From Chryseobacterium gleum (GTDB lineage: Bacteria > Bacteroidota > Bacteroidia > Flavobacteriales_C > GCA-002722245): 39,753 nucleotides of DNA. This document shows, in pieces, positions 27,030 through 36,351 of this stretch. Below the pieces are notes generated by a model. That model ran no database searches and was not told the DNA's origin. It saw only the letters and a list, made by a program, of their open reading frames with translations. How positions within the stretch are numbered: position 1 is the first letter of the stretch; each line of letters begins with the position of its first letter. Location of the stretch: the NCBI GenBank assembly GCA_945871895.1, contig CAMBXP010000016.1:1-39753 (forward strand), read 5' to 3'. A program made the position numbers and the translations under genes.

Positions 27030-28268
27030 ATGGCAATTAAAGATGTAAAAGTTCCTTCTCCTGGTGAATCAATCACTGAAGTAGAAATTGCAAACTGGGT
27101 AAAACAAAATGGTGACTGGGTTGAAAAAGATGATGTAATTGGCGAAATCGATTCTGATAAAGCAACGCTTGAATTGGTTGCTGAAGAAGCAGGTGCCGTT
27201 AAAATATTAGTAGAAGCTGGTACAACTGTAAAAGTTGGTGCTGTGGTTTGTCAGATTGATACCGACGCTGCTAAACCTGCTGGTGCTGCACCTAAAAAGG
27301 AAGCTGTTGCTGCTGCTGCTAAAAAAGAAGAAGCTCCTAAAGCTGAGGCTACAGTTGAAGCTTCTTATGCTGCCGGACACCCTTCTGTTTCTGCAAAGAA
27401 ATTGATGGATGAAAACGGTGTTGCAGGTGGTAAAGTAAACGGAACTGGAAAAGGCGGAAGAGTAACAAAATCTGATGTTGTAAATTATATCACTTCAGGT
27501 GTTGATGCTTCTCAAGTCGGACAAGGTTGGGGCGGTTCACGCGAAAGCGACCGCACTAAAATGACTGCCTTACGCAAGAAATTATCTGAGCGTTTGGTGA
27601 GCGTTAAACAAGAAACAGCAATGTTGACGACTTTCAACGAAGTAGACATGAAACCTATCATGGATCTTCGTAAAAAATACAAAGATGCTTTCGCGAAGAA
27701 ACACGATGTAAACTTAGGTTTCATGAGTTTCTTCACCAAAGCAGTTACCGAAGCATTGAGATTGTACCCTGGTGTAAACTCAATGATTGATGGCACTGAT
27801 ATCGTATCATTCGACTACGCTGATGTTGCCATTGCTGTTAGTTCTCCAAAAGGATTAATGGTACCTGTATTGAGAAATGCAGAGCAAATGAGCTTGGCTC
27901 AAATTGAAGCTGAAATCAAACGTTTGGCTTTAAAAGCACGTGATGGTAAATTATCAATTGAAGATATGACTGGCGGAACATTTACTATCACCAACGGTGG
28001 TGTGTTTGGTTCAATGTTGAGTACACCTATCATCAATCCTCCGCAATCTGCAATTTTAGGTATGCACAATATCGTTGAGCGCGCAGTAGTGGTTGACGGA
28101 CAAATAGTAATTCGTCCGATCATGTACGTTGCCTTAAGCTACGACCACAGAATCATCGATGGTAAAGAATCAGTTGGTTTCTTGGTAAAAGTTAAAGAGA
28201 TGTTAGAGAATCCGGGTAAAATGTTGTTGGGAGCGAAAAGCCCTGAGGAGATTTTGTTGGGGTTGTAA
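27030..28268 (+). CDS. sucB: dihydrolipoyllysine succinyltransferase, 2-oxoglutarate dehydrogenase E2
   Basis: 412 residues. The N-terminal lipoyl domain has the attachment Lys44 in [11 protein letters not shown] flexible linker rich in Ala, Lys and Glu (about 88-118) follows, then the E3-binding domain with [14 protein letters not shown] and [11 protein letters not shown], and the catalytic acyltransferase core from about 175. The active site is His373/Asp377 in [10 protein letters not shown]. It assembles with E1 encoded upstream; no E3 (lipoamide dehydrogenase) gene is in the window. Confidence 0.98.
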   Translation: MAIKDVKVPSPGESITEVEIANWVKQNGDWVEKDDVIGEIDSDKATLELVAEEAGAVKILVEAGTTVKVGAVVCQIDTDAAKPAGAAPKKEAVAAAAKKEEAPKAEATVEASYAAGHPSVSAKKLMDENGVAGGKVNGTGKGGRVTKSDVVNYITSGVDASQVGQGWGGSRESDRTKMTALRKKLSERLVSVKQETAMLTTFNEVDMKPIMDLRKKYKDAFAKKHDVNLGFMSFFTKAVTEALRLYPGVNSMIDGTDIVSFDYADVAIAVSSPKGLMVPVLRNAEQMSLAQIEAEIKRLALKARDGKLSIEDMTGGTFTITNGGVFGSMLSTPIINPPQSAILGMHNIVERAVVVDGQIVIRPIMYVALSYDHRIIDGKESVGFLVKVKEMLENPGKMLLGAKSPEEILLGL

Positions 28269-28292
28269 TAAAATACAAGATTTGAAATGTAG

Positions 28293-28318
28293 GGGCGAAT
28301 AATTATTCGCCCTTTTTT
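28293..28318 (+). terminator. factor-independent terminator of sucB
   Basis: Perfect 20-base palindrome GGGCGAAT-AATT-ATTCGCCC at 28293-28312 followed by six T, 24 bases after the sucB stop. The stem is GC-rich for this genome. Confidence 0.92.
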
Positions 28319-28392
28319 AATTATGCTATGAAAAATTTAATAGAAAAATTCTCTAAGATTTTTAATTGGGCAGTTTGTATTTAACTCAGTAA

Positions 28393-28413
28393 TTTCAAAT
28401 TTACAATTTGAAA
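28393..28413. repeat. small palindrome TTTCAAATT/AATTTGAAA
   Basis: Perfect nine-base arms around a three-base loop in the non-coding stretch 28319-28445. No T run follows, so it is not an obvious terminator. It lies about 30 bases before the inverted-repeat element that carries the four-helix-bundle gene. Nothing else was seen in that stretch. Confidence 0.6.
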
Positions 28414-28445
28414 CCCCACTAAAAATTTCACAAAAGCGCAAAAAC

Positions 28446-28535
28446 GAAGACCCAAAGGACTTTGAAGACCATAATGACCTTGAGTAAGTGCTTCACTCAA
28501 GGTCATCAGCGTCATCCCTGATCCCCAAAGTCCTC
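28446..28535. repeat. left inverted repeat of the four-helix-bundle element
   Basis: This block is itself a hairpin: an inner perfect 12-base stem ATGACCTTGAGT (28474-28485)/ACTCAAGGTCAT (28495-28506) and an outer stem AGGACTTTG (28456-28464)/CAAAGTCCT (28526-28534). Its reverse complement aligns along its whole length with 29128-29228 on the other side of the gene: shared AGAGGAC, GATGAC, TGATGACCTT, ACTCAAGGTC, ATGGTCTTCAAAGTCCT. The CDS ends 9 bases inside it. Confidence 0.85.
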
Positions 28536-28544
28536 TAAAAACAA

Positions 28545-29099
28545 TTACTTCCCCCTCGCCTTCATCCTCGCTTTAAACATACTTTCCTTTAAACCACCAT
28601 TCTTTATAAAATTTTGCTCAAGCGAAATCAATTGTTTGCTCAGCAAATAAGTGGCAGTTTTAATCAAAGAAATAATGCTGTTGGCGCAAATTTCAGCATC
28701 GGGGTTTTCTATTGCTTTTTGCAGAGATTGATATGAAGCACCTGGCAATTTATTGAGTTCACGAAATCGAAGAGCGAGCTTATGATTTTTATCCCACTCA
28801 GTATATTTGTTTTTGCGCAGAAAATCTTGGTAATCAATGAGAAGTTCTTCTAAACTGGCGCGGGCAACATTAGTAAGTTTAATTTCAGTTTCTTTTGATG
28901 TACCCGAGGCAACGCTGGCTTCTGCAATGTTTTGCTTACCGCTGCGCGCAGCTTGCACCATTTGATCAACAGTTCGATCGAATGGTTTAAAAAACCGCTG
29001 TGTAAAGTAAACAGTAGCATCATAAATAATTTCTGATTTTTGGTAGCTCAATAATTTCTTATAGCCACCATGAGGCGGAATAAAACCGGGAGTTTGCAT
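28545..29099 (-). CDS. four helix bundle protein, 'suffix domain' subfamily (S23/IVP-like)
   Basis: 184 residues. The N-terminal IPPHGGYKKLLSYQKSEIIYD, the core VDQMVQAARSGKQNIAEAS followed by GTSKETEIKLTNVARASLEELLIDYQDF, and the C-terminal FKARMKARGK form the conserved pattern I recognise for the four-helix-bundle suffix subfamily, related to proteins encoded in 23S rRNA intervening sequences and to diversity-generating retroelement accessory proteins (Avd). These homo-oligomers are basic and may bind nucleic acid. The function of this subfamily is not established. The gene is bounded 9 and 28 bases away by inverted copies of a palindromic repeat, so its transcript would have a hairpin at each end. 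Confidence 0.88.
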   Translation of the reverse strand: MQTPGFIPPHGGYKKLLSYQKSEIIYDATVYFTQRFFKPFDRTVDQMVQAARSGKQNIAEASVASGTSKETEIKLTNVARASLEELLIDYQDFLRKNKYTEWDKNHKLALRFRELNKLPGASYQSLQKAIENPDAEICANSIISLIKTATYLLSKQLISLEQNFIKNGGLKESMFKARMKARGK

Positions 29100-29127
29100 A
29101 AAATTTAGTTAGTTAGGTTAGTAGTGA

Positions 29128-29228
29128 GTTTAAGAGGACAGTGAGGACCCTGATGACATTGATGACCTTTAGAAAGTACTTCACTCAAGGTCTTCATGGT
29201 CTTCAAAGTCCTGTTGGTCCTCTTAAAC
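29128..29228. repeat. right inverted repeat of the four-helix-bundle element
   Basis: Outer perfect arms GTTTAAGAGGAC (29128-29139) and GTCCTCTTAAAC (29217-29228) with imperfect inner pairing GATGACCTT/AAGGTCTTC. The block is an inverted, diverged copy of 28446-28535. An open frame starting at 29141 inside it is continuous with pirin, but the repeat itself is not coding. Confidence 0.85.
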
Positions 29229-29290
29229 ACTTTACAACATTAAAAAATAAAGTGAACTATTACAAGCAAAAATCTCACTATCTTAATCTC

Positions 29291-30001
29291 ATGAAAACCA
29301 TCTTCCACTCATCAGCATCTCGCGGCCACGCCAACCACGGTTGGTTGAAATCGCACCACAGTTTTAGTTTTGCCAATTATTACAATCCAGAGAAAATTCA
29401 TTTTGGCGCCTTACGTGTTTTAAACGACGATTATGTAGCGCCAGGCATGGGCTTTGGCGAGCATCCTCACCAAAACATGGAAATTATTTCTATTCCGCTA
29501 GAAGGTGACTTAGAACACAAAGACAGCATGGGGAATATTACCGTGATAAAACATGGCGACATACAAGTAATGAGTGCTGGAACGGGTGTGTACCACAGTG
29601 AGTACAACAAAAGTAAAAGTAATGCAGTGAAGTTCCTGCAAATATGGGTGATTCCTAACAAAGAGAACGTGCAACCTCGTTACGATCAAATTACTTTAAA
29701 CTTAAAAGACAGAGAAAATAAATTACAACAAATTTTATCACCTAATAAAAATGATGATGGTGTTTGGATACACCAAGATGCTTGGTTTCATTTAGGTAAA
29801 TTTTCTGCTGAAAAAAATTGCACTTACAACTTCAAAAAAGAAGGAAATGGCGTATATTTTTTCTTATTGAAAGGCAAAGCTATCGTTGCTGGCGAAGAAT
29901 TAAATGAAAGAGATGCAATTGGCATTTGGGAATGTAATTCCTTTGATTTTAAAAGCATGAGTGATTGCGAAATATTAATGATGGAAGTACCGATGATTTA
30001 A
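29291..30001 (+). CDS. pirin family protein
   Basis: 236-residue bicupin. The metal ligands of pirins are all present in the N-terminal cupin: His58, His60 (GEHPHQNME), His102 and Glu104 (GTGVYHSE). Bacterial pirins bind iron; some have quercetinase activity and others act as regulators, so the role here cannot be fixed. I place the start at the ATG at 29291, where family similarity begins (MKTIFHSSASRGHANHGW); an open extension upstream to 29141 runs through the palindromic repeat and is not credible. Confidence 0.93.
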   Translation: MKTIFHSSASRGHANHGWLKSHHSFSFANYYNPEKIHFGALRVLNDDYVAPGMGFGEHPHQNMEIISIPLEGDLEHKDSMGNITVIKHGDIQVMSAGTGVYHSEYNKSKSNAVKFLQIWVIPNKENVQPRYDQITLNLKDRENKLQQILSPNKNDDGVWIHQDAWFHLGKFSAEKNCTYNFKKEGNGVYFFLLKGKAIVAGEELNERDAIGIWECNSFDFKSMSDCEILMMEVPMI

Positions 30002-30049
30002 TGACTGCATAACATTATAAATACTAACTTCACCAAGATAAATTCTTCT

Positions 30050-30619
30050 ATGTATAAAAAAATAAGTTTTGTGGCATTTGTTGCCATACTTTTAATAAGC
30101 TGTTTTGCTATGGATACAAAAAACGAAAACAATGTTGAAGCGAAAACCTCCTTCCATTCTTTAAGCATTCTGATGAATGATGGTTCTACTTTTCATTTTG
30201 ATTCATTGAAAGGCAAGAAAGTGTTATTGGTGAACACGGCTAGCCGCTGCGGCTACACAAAGCAGTACGATGGTTTAGAAGCCTTGTATCAGAAATACAA
30301 AGACAAACTGGTGATTATCGCTTTTCCGGCAAATGATTTTGGTGGCCAAGAACCAGGAAGTGATTCTACCATCGCTGAATTTTGTAAGAAAAATTATGGA
30401 GTAACATTTCCAATAGCAATGAAAAGTTCAGTAAAGAAAGGCAAAGAGCAAAATGAAGTGTTTAAATGGCTCTCTGATGCAACTTTGAATGGTTGGAATA
30501 CTCAAGACCCATCTTGGAATTTTGGTAAGTACTTGGTAGATGAAAACGGGAAATTATTGAATTATTATTCCTCGGGAGTGGATCCTATGGATGAAAAAAT
30601 ACTAAATGCATTAAAATAG
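30050..30619 (+). CDS. glutathione peroxidase-family protein, predicted lipoprotein
   Basis: 189 residues, thioredoxin-fold peroxidase. Peroxidatic Cys67 (in place of selenocysteine) lies in NTASRCGYT, Gln100 in NDFGGQEPG and Trp156 in PSWNFGKYL complete the catalytic set. Residues 1-18 are a hydrophobic signal ending in the lipobox LISC, so Cys18 should be lipidated and the enzyme anchored in the cell envelope. Such enzymes usually use thioredoxin or other thiols rather than glutathione. It faces frr convergently with a shared terminator between. Confidence 0.93.
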   Translation: MYKKISFVAFVAILLISCFAMDTKNENNVEAKTSFHSLSILMNDGSTFHFDSLKGKKVLLVNTASRCGYTKQYDGLEALYQKYKDKLVIIAFPANDFGGQEPGSDSTIAEFCKKNYGVTFPIAMKSSVKKGKEQNEVFKWLSDATLNGWNTQDPSWNFGKYLVDENGKLLNYYSSGVDPMDEKILNALK

Positions 30620-30655
30620 AAAAGCTCCATCCGTCAGTCGACAGATGAAGCTTTT
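30620..30655. terminator. bidirectional terminator between gpx and frr
   Basis: Stem AAAAGCTCCATC (30620-30631)/GATGAAGCTTTT (30644-30655), with one mismatch, loop of 12. T run on the plus side and A run on the left serve both convergent genes. Confidence 0.85.
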
Positions 30656-30685
30656 TGGCTTTTTCCTTTTAACTTTTTCCTTCTA

Positions 30686-31246
30686 CTATACTGTCATTAC
30701 TTCTTTTTCTTTGTCTGCAACATGTTTATCGACCAAAGCAACATATTTATCTGTAAGGGTTTGTGATTGAGTCTCCCCGCCTTTTGCAGTGTCTTCTGGC
30801 AAGCCATTTTTTTGTAAAGTTTTGATAGAGTCGTTGGTGTCTTTGCGAGCCTGACGAATAGATACTTTCGCATCTTCACCTACCGCTTTGCATTGTTTTA
30901 CCAAAGCTTTTCTTCTTTCCTCTGTTAAAGGAGGAATAGAGATAATGATAGTGCCGCCATTGTTTTGCGGATTTAAGCCCAAATTGGCATCTAGAATAGC
31001 TTTACAAATTGGCTCAATCATTCCCTTTTCCCAAGGCTGAACTGTTAAAGTTCTTCCATCAGGCGTATTGATGTTGGCAACATTTGAAATAGGTGAAGGA
31101 TTTCCATAATAATCTACCTTAACGCTATCCAACATCGAAGGATTGGCCTTGCTTGCACGAATTTTAGACAATTCTTTTTCTAATCTATCTAGTGCTTTGT
31201 TCATTACACCTTCTGCGGTGCTTAAAACTGAATTGATATCTGACAT
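30686..31246 (-). CDS. frr: ribosome recycling factor
   Basis: 186 residues, normal length. RRF splits post-termination ribosomes with EF-G. Conserved stretches: MNKALDRLEKELSKIRASKANPSMLDSVKVDYYG, the hinge region around PLSQVANI-like SPISNVANI, TLTVQPWEK, and IPPLTEERRKALVKQ. It follows pyrH by 42 bases, the usual pyrH-frr pair. Confidence 0.98.
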   Translation of the reverse strand: MSDINSVLSTAEGVMNKALDRLEKELSKIRASKANPSMLDSVKVDYYGNPSPISNVANINTPDGRTLTVQPWEKGMIEPICKAILDANLGLNPQNNGGTIIISIPPLTEERRKALVKQCKAVGEDAKVSIRQARKDTNDSIKTLQKNGLPEDTAKGGETQSQTLTDKYVALVDKHVADKEKEVMTV

Positions 31247-31288
31247 GTCAATGATTTTTTTCTAAAATTAAAAATTTCAATGAATTTT

Positions 31289-31996
31289 CTATACTTCTAC
31301 TAATGTTCCAACCTCTTCACCCAACACAACTTTATTCAAGTTTCCTGCTTTGTTCATATCGAAAACGATAATAGGCAGTTTATTTTCTTTACAAAGCGTG
31401 AAAGCGGTTAAATCCATTACATTTAAACCTTTCTCATACACTTCTGTAAATGAAACTTTAGTGTATTTTACTGCATTTTTATCTTTCTCAGGGTCGGCAG
31501 TGTAGATACCGTCTACACGTGTACCTTTCAAAATCACATCTGCTTCTATTTCAATTGCTCTTAGAGATGCTGCGGTATCTGTTGTGAAATAAGGATTTCC
31601 AGTTCCTGCACCAAAAATAACCACTCTACCTTTCTCTAAGTGACGAACAGCTCTTCTTCTAATGTATGGCTCAGCAACCTGATCCATCACGATGGCAGAA
31701 AGCAGGCGCGTTTTAATACCAACTTTTTCTAACGTGGCTTGCAAGGCTAAGCTGTTGATCATAGTAGCCAGCATACCCATGTGGTCACCTTGCACTCTAT
31801 CAATACCTGATTTTTCAGCATTGATACCTCTATAGATATTTCCTCCTCCAATCACAATTGCAACCTCGGTACCTGAACCCACCACAACCGCAATTTCTTT
31901 AGCGTACTCCAACAATCTGTTAGAGTCAATTCCGTATTGTCCCTCACCCATCAAGGCTTCACCCCTCAGTTTTAAAAGTATTCTTTTGTATTTCAT
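31289..31996 (-). CDS. pyrH: UMP kinase
   Basis: 235 residues; amino-acid-kinase fold enzyme phosphorylating UMP to UDP. Motifs: [11 protein letters not shown] at the N-terminus (Gly-Glu/Ser variant), [44 protein letters not shown] and [12 protein letters not shown]. Located between tsf and frr, as in many bacteria. Confidence 0.98.
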   Translation of the reverse strand: MKYKRILLKLRGEALMGEGQYGIDSNRLLEYAKEIAVVVGSGTEVAIVIGGGNIYRGINAEKSGIDRVQGDHMGMLATMINSLALQATLEKVGIKTRLLSAIVMDQVAEPYIRRRAVRHLEKGRVVIFGAGTGNPYFTTDTAASLRAIEIEADVILKGTRVDGIYTADPEKDKNAVKYTKVSFTEVYEKGLNVMDLTAFTLCKENKLPIIVFDMNKAGNLNKVVLGEEVGTLVEV

Positions 31997-32023
31997 TTGC
32001 TTAAGTATCAGAGTTATAAAAAA

Positions 32024-32072
32024 ATGGCCAAAAAAAAAGAGAGAATTTAAATTCTCTCTTTTTTCGTTTGGC
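32024..32072 (-). terminator. strong terminator after tsf
   Basis: Near-perfect palindrome: GGCC and A run, then AGAGAGAATTT/AAATTCTCTCT and a T run, closed by GGCC. The perfect core runs from about 32035 to 32062 around TTTAAA. On the minus strand the stem is followed by T residues. It ends the rplM-rpsI-rpsB-tsf unit before pyrH. Confidence 0.9.
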
Positions 32073-32906
32073 CTAGTCGGCCAATGAATATCTTCTAAAG
32101 GCGGTAACTGTTAAGTCTTTATTCACCGACTGTAAATATTGAGCTACAGTGGTTTTTCCGTCTTTGATGAAATCTTGGTTCAATAAAGTACTGTCTTTGA
32201 AGAAACGAGTCAATTTACCTTGAGCGATTTTATCAATCATATCTTCAGGTTTACCTTCTTGTCTCAATAAATCTTTAGCAATTTCAATTTCTTTTTCAAT
32301 TACTGATTGCGGACAATCAGCTTTATCAATAGAAACTGGATTCATAGCAGCAATTTGCATTGCGATATTTTTAACTACCTCAACTTCAGTAGCAACGTTT
32401 ACTGCTAAGATAGCAGCTGTTCTGTTACCTGGGTGGTTGTATGCGTAAACTTGCTCACCAGTGATAGCTTCGAAACAGCAAATTTCTAATTTCTCACCAA
32501 TAACACCAGTTTGCTCAATTACTTTTTCCCCGATAGTGATATCGTCAAATTTCAATGCTTTAACTTCTTCAACAGTTTGGCAGTTGTTTGCCAAAGCCAA
32601 TTCAGCAAATCTCTCTACTAGTTTACCAAAACTTTCGTTCTTAGCAACGAAATCGGTTTCGCAGTTCAAAGAGATAATGAAAGCTTTTTTGTTATCAGCA
32701 CTTGTTTTAGCCAATACAAAACCTTCGGTTGTTTCTCTGTCGGCACGTTTGTTAGCCAATTTTTGTCCTTGTTTTCTAAGAACATCAATTGCCACTTCAA
32801 AATTTCCTTCAGCTTCAGCTAACGCTTTTTTGCAATCCATCATTCCGGCACCAGTTTGGGTGCGTAATTTCATTACATCTTTAGCATTTATTTCTATTGT
32901 TGCCAT
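32073..32906 (-). CDS. tsf: elongation factor Ts
   Basis: 277 residues; nucleotide exchange factor for EF-Tu. The N-terminal UBA-like domain with [20 protein letters not shown] and the core motif [10 protein letters not shown] that disrupts the EF-Tu Mg site are clear. A single core repeat is present. It follows rpsB by 16 bases. Confidence 0.98.
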   Translation of the reverse strand: MATIEINAKDVMKLRTQTGAGMMDCKKALAEAEGNFEVAIDVLRKQGQKLANKRADRETTEGFVLAKTSADNKKAFIISLNCETDFVAKNESFGKLVERFAELALANNCQTVEEVKALKFDDITIGEKVIEQTGVIGEKLEICCFEAITGEQVYAYNHPGNRTAAILAVNVATEVEVVKNIAMQIAAMNPVSIDKADCPQSVIEKEIEIAKDLLRQEGKPEDMIDKIAQGKLTRFFKDSTLLNQDFIKDGKTTVAQYLQSVNKDLTVTAFRRYSLAD

Positions 32907-32922
32907 CGTTATAATCTTTTAA

Positions 32923-33702
32923 TTATTCTTCTCCTGCGATTTCTTCAGTAGCTTTTGTTGCTTCAGCTACTACTCCTTCTTTCTCGTCTTCATCTTTCTT
33001 AGTTCCTTTCAAAGCTTTTCTTTCTTCTAAACCTTCAGCAATAGCTTCGCAAACAACTCTTAAGATTAAGTCTACTGATTTAGAACTATCATCATTTGCA
33101 GGGATAGCGAAATCAATTTTATTAGGATCTGAGTTAGTATCAACAATACCGTAAGTTGGAATGTTCAATTTGTGTGCTTCTTGAACAGAAATATTTTCTT
33201 TGTGAATATCGATGATGAACAATGCGCCAGGTAAACGGCTAAGATCAGAGATAGAACCTAAGTTACGGTCTAATTTCTCTCTCATACGCATGATGCTTAA
33301 TCTTTCTTTTTTCGACATGTTATCGAAAGTACCGTCAGTAGCCATTTTGTCGATAGTGCCCATTTTCTTAACCGCTTTACGGATAGTAGAAAAGTTAGTC
33401 AACATACCACCAGGCCATCTTTCAGTAACGTAAGGCATATTGATCGCCTTAACTCTTTCAGCAACGATTTCTTTAGCTTGTTTTTTAGTAGCTACGAAAA
33501 GGATTTTTTTACCAGATTTAGCAACTTGTTTCAAAGCGGCAGCAGCCTCTTCCAATTTGCCAATCGTTTTATTAAGGTCGATAATGTGGATACCATTTTT
33601 CTCCATGAAAATGTATGGAGCCATGTTTGGATTCCACTTTCTTGTCAAATGCCCGAAGTGTACTCCTGCATCCATTAACTCTTTGTAAGTTGCCTTAGCC
33701 AT
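32923..33702 (-). CDS. rpsB: 30S ribosomal protein S2
   Basis: 259 residues. Conserved GVHFGHLTRKWNPNMAPYIF at the N-terminus, ERWPGGMLTNFSTIRKAVKK, and LPGALFIIDIHKENISVQEA. The last 30 residues form an acidic tail (EEAIAEGLEERKA to EEIAGEE), common in Bacteroidota S2. Gap of 21 bases to rpsI. Confidence 0.98.
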   Translation of the reverse strand: MAKATYKELMDAGVHFGHLTRKWNPNMAPYIFMEKNGIHIIDLNKTIGKLEEAAAALKQVAKSGKKILFVATKKQAKEIVAERVKAINMPYVTERWPGGMLTNFSTIRKAVKKMGTIDKMATDGTFDNMSKKERLSIMRMREKLDRNLGSISDLSRLPGALFIIDIHKENISVQEAHKLNIPTYGIVDTNSDPNKIDFAIPANDDSSKSVDLILRVVCEAIAEGLEERKALKGTKKDEDEKEGVVAEATKATEEIAGEE

Positions 33703-33723
33703 ATAATTTTGAATAATATAATA

Positions 33724-34110
33724 TTAACGTTTAGAGAATTGGAATCTCTTTCTTGCTTTCTTTTGACCTGGTTTTTTTCTCTCCACCTCTCTTTGGTCTC
33801 TAGTGAATAAGCCTTCTTTTTTCAAAGGAGCTCTTAATTCAGCGTTGTATTTTTCCAAAGCTCGTGCAATACCCATACGAGTTGCTTCAACCTGACCAGT
33901 AATTCCACCACCTGTTACAGTAACATCGATGTCTAATTTACCTTCTAAATCAGCAATTTTAATAGCTTGATTCAGTTTGAATTGAAGAATAGTTGTAGGA
34001 AAATATTCATTTGCTTCTCTTTCGTTAACGGTGATTGTTCCGTTACCTTCTTTCAAGTAAATCCTAGCTACAGAGGATTTTCTTCTACCAACAGTGTTGA
34101 TTACTTCCAT
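33724..34110 (-). CDS. rpsI: 30S ribosomal protein S9
   Basis: 128 residues with GRRKSSVARIYLKEG at the N-terminus, GGGITGQVEATRMGIARAL in the middle and the conserved basic tail ending RKRFQFSKR, whose last Arg contacts P-site tRNA. It starts five bases after rplM. Confidence 0.98.
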   Translation of the reverse strand: MEVINTVGRRKSSVARIYLKEGNGTITVNEREANEYFPTTILQFKLNQAIKIADLEGKLDIDVTVTGGGITGQVEATRMGIARALEKYNAELRAPLKKEGLFTRDQREVERKKPGQKKARKRFQFSKR

Positions 34111-34115
34111 TTCAA

Positions 34116-34571
34116 TTATTTAATTTCGTTGATGTTCAATTCTTTTGGTTGTTGCGCCTCATGCTTGTGAGTTGTACCTGCATAAACATGTAGGTTAGTA
34201 AACAAAGCATTTCCTAATCTTGTTTTAGGAAGCATTCCTTTAACTGCTTTCTCTACTAAAGCGGTTGGTCTTTTTGCATGAACTTCTTTCGCAGAAAGAA
34301 TTCTTTGACCGCCTGGATATCCAGTGTAACGGATATAATCTTTAGCATCCCATTTTGCGCCGGTTAGCTCAATTTTATCTGCATTGATCACAATTACGTT
34401 ATCTCCACAATCAAAATGAGGAGTGTAATTTGTTTTGTGTTTTCCACGAATCAAATTAGCAACTTTCGAAGCCAATCTTCCTAGGTGTTGTCCTTCAGCA
34501 TTTACTACTACCCACTGCTTTCTAGCTGTGCTTTGGTTTGCTGATACTGTTCTGTAACTTAAAGTGTCCAC
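34116..34571 (-). CDS. rplM: 50S ribosomal protein L13
   Basis: 151 residues, normal length. Conserved WVVVNAEGQHLGRLAS near the N-terminus, then GDNVIVINADKIELTGAKW and VKGMLPKTRLG. First gene of the ribosomal operon; promoter candidate 34622-34653. Confidence 0.98.
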   Translation of the reverse strand: MDTLSYRTVSANQSTARKQWVVVNAEGQHLGRLASKVANLIRGKHKTNYTPHFDCGDNVIVINADKIELTGAKWDAKDYIRYTGYPGGQRILSAKEVHAKRPTALVEKAVKGMLPKTRLGNALFTNLHVYAGTTHKHEAQQPKELNINEIK

Positions 34572-34621
34572 TTGCTTATTTTTTAAATGGTTTCGCTCTT
34601 CTTAAAGGGAAAAACGGGCGA

Positions 34622-34653
34622 CAAAAATAGAATTAATATTTATAACCCACAAA
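34622..34653 (-). promoter_or_regulatory. promoter of the rplM operon
   Basis: On the minus strand TTTG (34653-34650), a 20-base spacer, and TATTTTTG (34629-34622), close to the Bacteroidota consensus with one extra spacer base. A leader of about 45 bases precedes the rplM start. Confidence 0.6.
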
Positions 34654-34773
34654 TTATCAACATCTTTTTTTTAATAGTACCTGAAATCTTTGTGTTTTAA
34701 AGGGTGAACTTGAATGTTTTTGTAGGAAATCCCTTTTGTCTTTTTACTTTTACCCTTTCACTTACCTTATTAT

Positions 34774-36318
34774 ATGAGTAAAGAAAAATTTCAATTGCTA
34801 AACGACAAAAACCTTTTGGCCGAAGAAGGTGGAGGCAAAAAGCGCATCGATGCCCAGCATCAGAAAGGAAAATTAACAGCGCGTGAAAGAATTGAACTCT
34901 TATTAGATAACGGTACCTTTCAAGAAATTGGCAAATTTGTTCAGCACCGCTCTAGCGACTTCGGTCTACAAGATCAAAAAACATTAGGTGATGGTGTAGT
35001 AACTGGTTATGGCTTGGTGAATGGTAGATTGGTCTATTTGTTCTCGCAGGATTTTACGGTGATGGGCGGTTCTTTGGGCGAGGCTTATGCCGCTAAGATT
35101 TGTAAAATAATGGATTTGGCCATGCAAAATGGCGCGCCAGTAATTGGTTTGAATGATTCGGGTGGTGCGCGTATTCAAGAAGGTGTGGTGTCTTTGGCAG
35201 GATATGCTGATATTTTTTATAGAAATACATTGGCTTCAGGTGTTGTACCTCAGCTTTCTGTGATTATGGGTCCGTGCGCAGGCGGGGCGGTTTATTCGCC
35301 AGCACTAACTGATTTCATCACGATGGTGGAAGGTACATCTTATATGTTTGTAACCGGACCCAACGTAGTAAAAACTGTTACCCACGAAGAAGTTAGTTCT
35401 GAGGAATTGGGCGGTGCAGATGCACATGCTAGCAAATCGGGAGTTACACATTATACAGCTTCTACCGATTTAGATGCGATTGAACTCTTGAAAAAACAAT
35501 TGTCGTATTTGCCACAAAATTGTGAAGAAAGGGCTCCCATTCATCCTTATGAATCGAGCAATGAAAAGCGCGAGAAACTAGATGCTATCATTCCTGCAAA
35601 TAACTTGCAACCCTATGATATGAAATCGGTAATTAGCGAAATTACAGATAAGGATAGCTTCCTTGAAGTTCATAAAGATTTTGCTCAAAATATTATTGTT
35701 GGCTTTGCTCGCTTGGCAGGAAAATCGATTGGAGTAGTAGCCAATAATCCTCAGCATTTAGCGGGCGTGTTAGATATTAATTCATCTACCAAAGCTGGCA
35801 GATTTGTTCGTTTTTGTGATTCCTTCAATATTCCATTGGTGGTGTTGGTAGATGTACCTGGCTTTCTTCCTGGCACCGATCAGGAGTGGAACGGAATTAT
35901 TACGAATGGTGCAAAATTGCTTTATGCATTTAGCGAAGCTACTGTGCCAAGAATTACAGTAATTACCAGAAAAGCCTACGGCGGGGCCTACGATGTAATG
36001 AACTCAAAACATATTGGTGCCGACATGAATTTTGCTTGGCCATCGGCCGAAATTGCCGTTATGGGTGCAAAAGGTGCTGCAGAAATAATTTTCAAAAAAG
36101 AAATTTCTGAAGCAAAAGACGCCAATGCCCAATGGAAAGAAAAAGAAGCCGAATACAATGAGAAATTTGCCAATCCATATATCGCTGCAGAACGCGGTTA
36201 TATTGATGAAGTGATTATGCCTTCCGAAACTCGTGAAAAGCTTATCATTGCGCTAGAAATGCTTAAAAATAAAGTAGCCAAATTACCAAAGAAAAAACAC
36301 GGAAATATCCCACTTTAA
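34774..36318 (+). CDS. acyl-CoA carboxylase carboxyltransferase subunit (propionyl/methylmalonyl-CoA type)
   Basis: 514 residues forming a complete two-half carboxyltransferase. N-terminal [22 protein letters not shown], then the acyl-CoA-binding oxyanion region [13 protein letters not shown] and [16 protein letters not shown]; the biotin-side half has [16 protein letters not shown] and [20 protein letters not shown]. This pattern fits propionyl-CoA carboxylase or methylmalonyl-CoA decarboxylase alpha chains. No biotin carboxylase or biotin carrier gene is nearby, so the exact complex cannot be decided. purD follows after 33 bases. Confidence 0.93.
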   Translation: MSKEKFQLLNDKNLLAEEGGGKKRIDAQHQKGKLTARERIELLLDNGTFQEIGKFVQHRSSDFGLQDQKTLGDGVVTGYGLVNGRLVYLFSQDFTVMGGSLGEAYAAKICKIMDLAMQNGAPVIGLNDSGGARIQEGVVSLAGYADIFYRNTLASGVVPQLSVIMGPCAGGAVYSPALTDFITMVEGTSYMFVTGPNVVKTVTHEEVSSEELGGADAHASKSGVTHYTASTDLDAIELLKKQLSYLPQNCEERAPIHPYESSNEKREKLDAIIPANNLQPYDMKSVISEITDKDSFLEVHKDFAQNIIVGFARLAGKSIGVVANNPQHLAGVLDINSSTKAGRFVRFCDSFNIPLVVLVDVPGFLPGTDQEWNGIITNGAKLLYAFSEATVPRITVITRKAYGGAYDVMNSKHIGADMNFAWPSAEIAVMGAKGAAEIIFKKEISEAKDANAQWKEKEAEYNEKFANPYIAAERGYIDEVIMPSETREKLIIALEMLKNKVAKLPKKKHGNIPL

Positions 36319-36351
36319 GAAAATTAAAAGTTAAAAGTCAAAAGCAAAAAA

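Larger units (their letters stand above)
28446..29228. mobile_element. putative compact mobile element: four-helix-bundle gene between inverted palindromic repeats
   Basis: A roughly 780-base unit in which a single gene (28545-29099) is framed by two inverted copies of a palindromic repeat (28446-28535 and 29128-29228). Each repeat can form its own hairpin, and the two can also pair with each other. The unit lies between the sucB terminator and the pirin gene and interrupts no recognisable gene. The layout recalls 23S rRNA intervening sequences, where an S23-type four-helix protein gene lies within paired repeats, but no rRNA is present here. No target duplication was identified. Mobility is inference. 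Confidence 0.55.

Noticed and set aside
28446..29228. CRISPR-like or rRNA intervening sequence
   Set aside because: There are only two inverted repeats with a gene between them, no spacers, and no 23S rRNA sequence around.
29141..29290. N-terminal extension of pirin
   Set aside because: The extension translates the palindromic repeat and shows no pirin similarity; the family N-terminus begins at the ATG at 29291.
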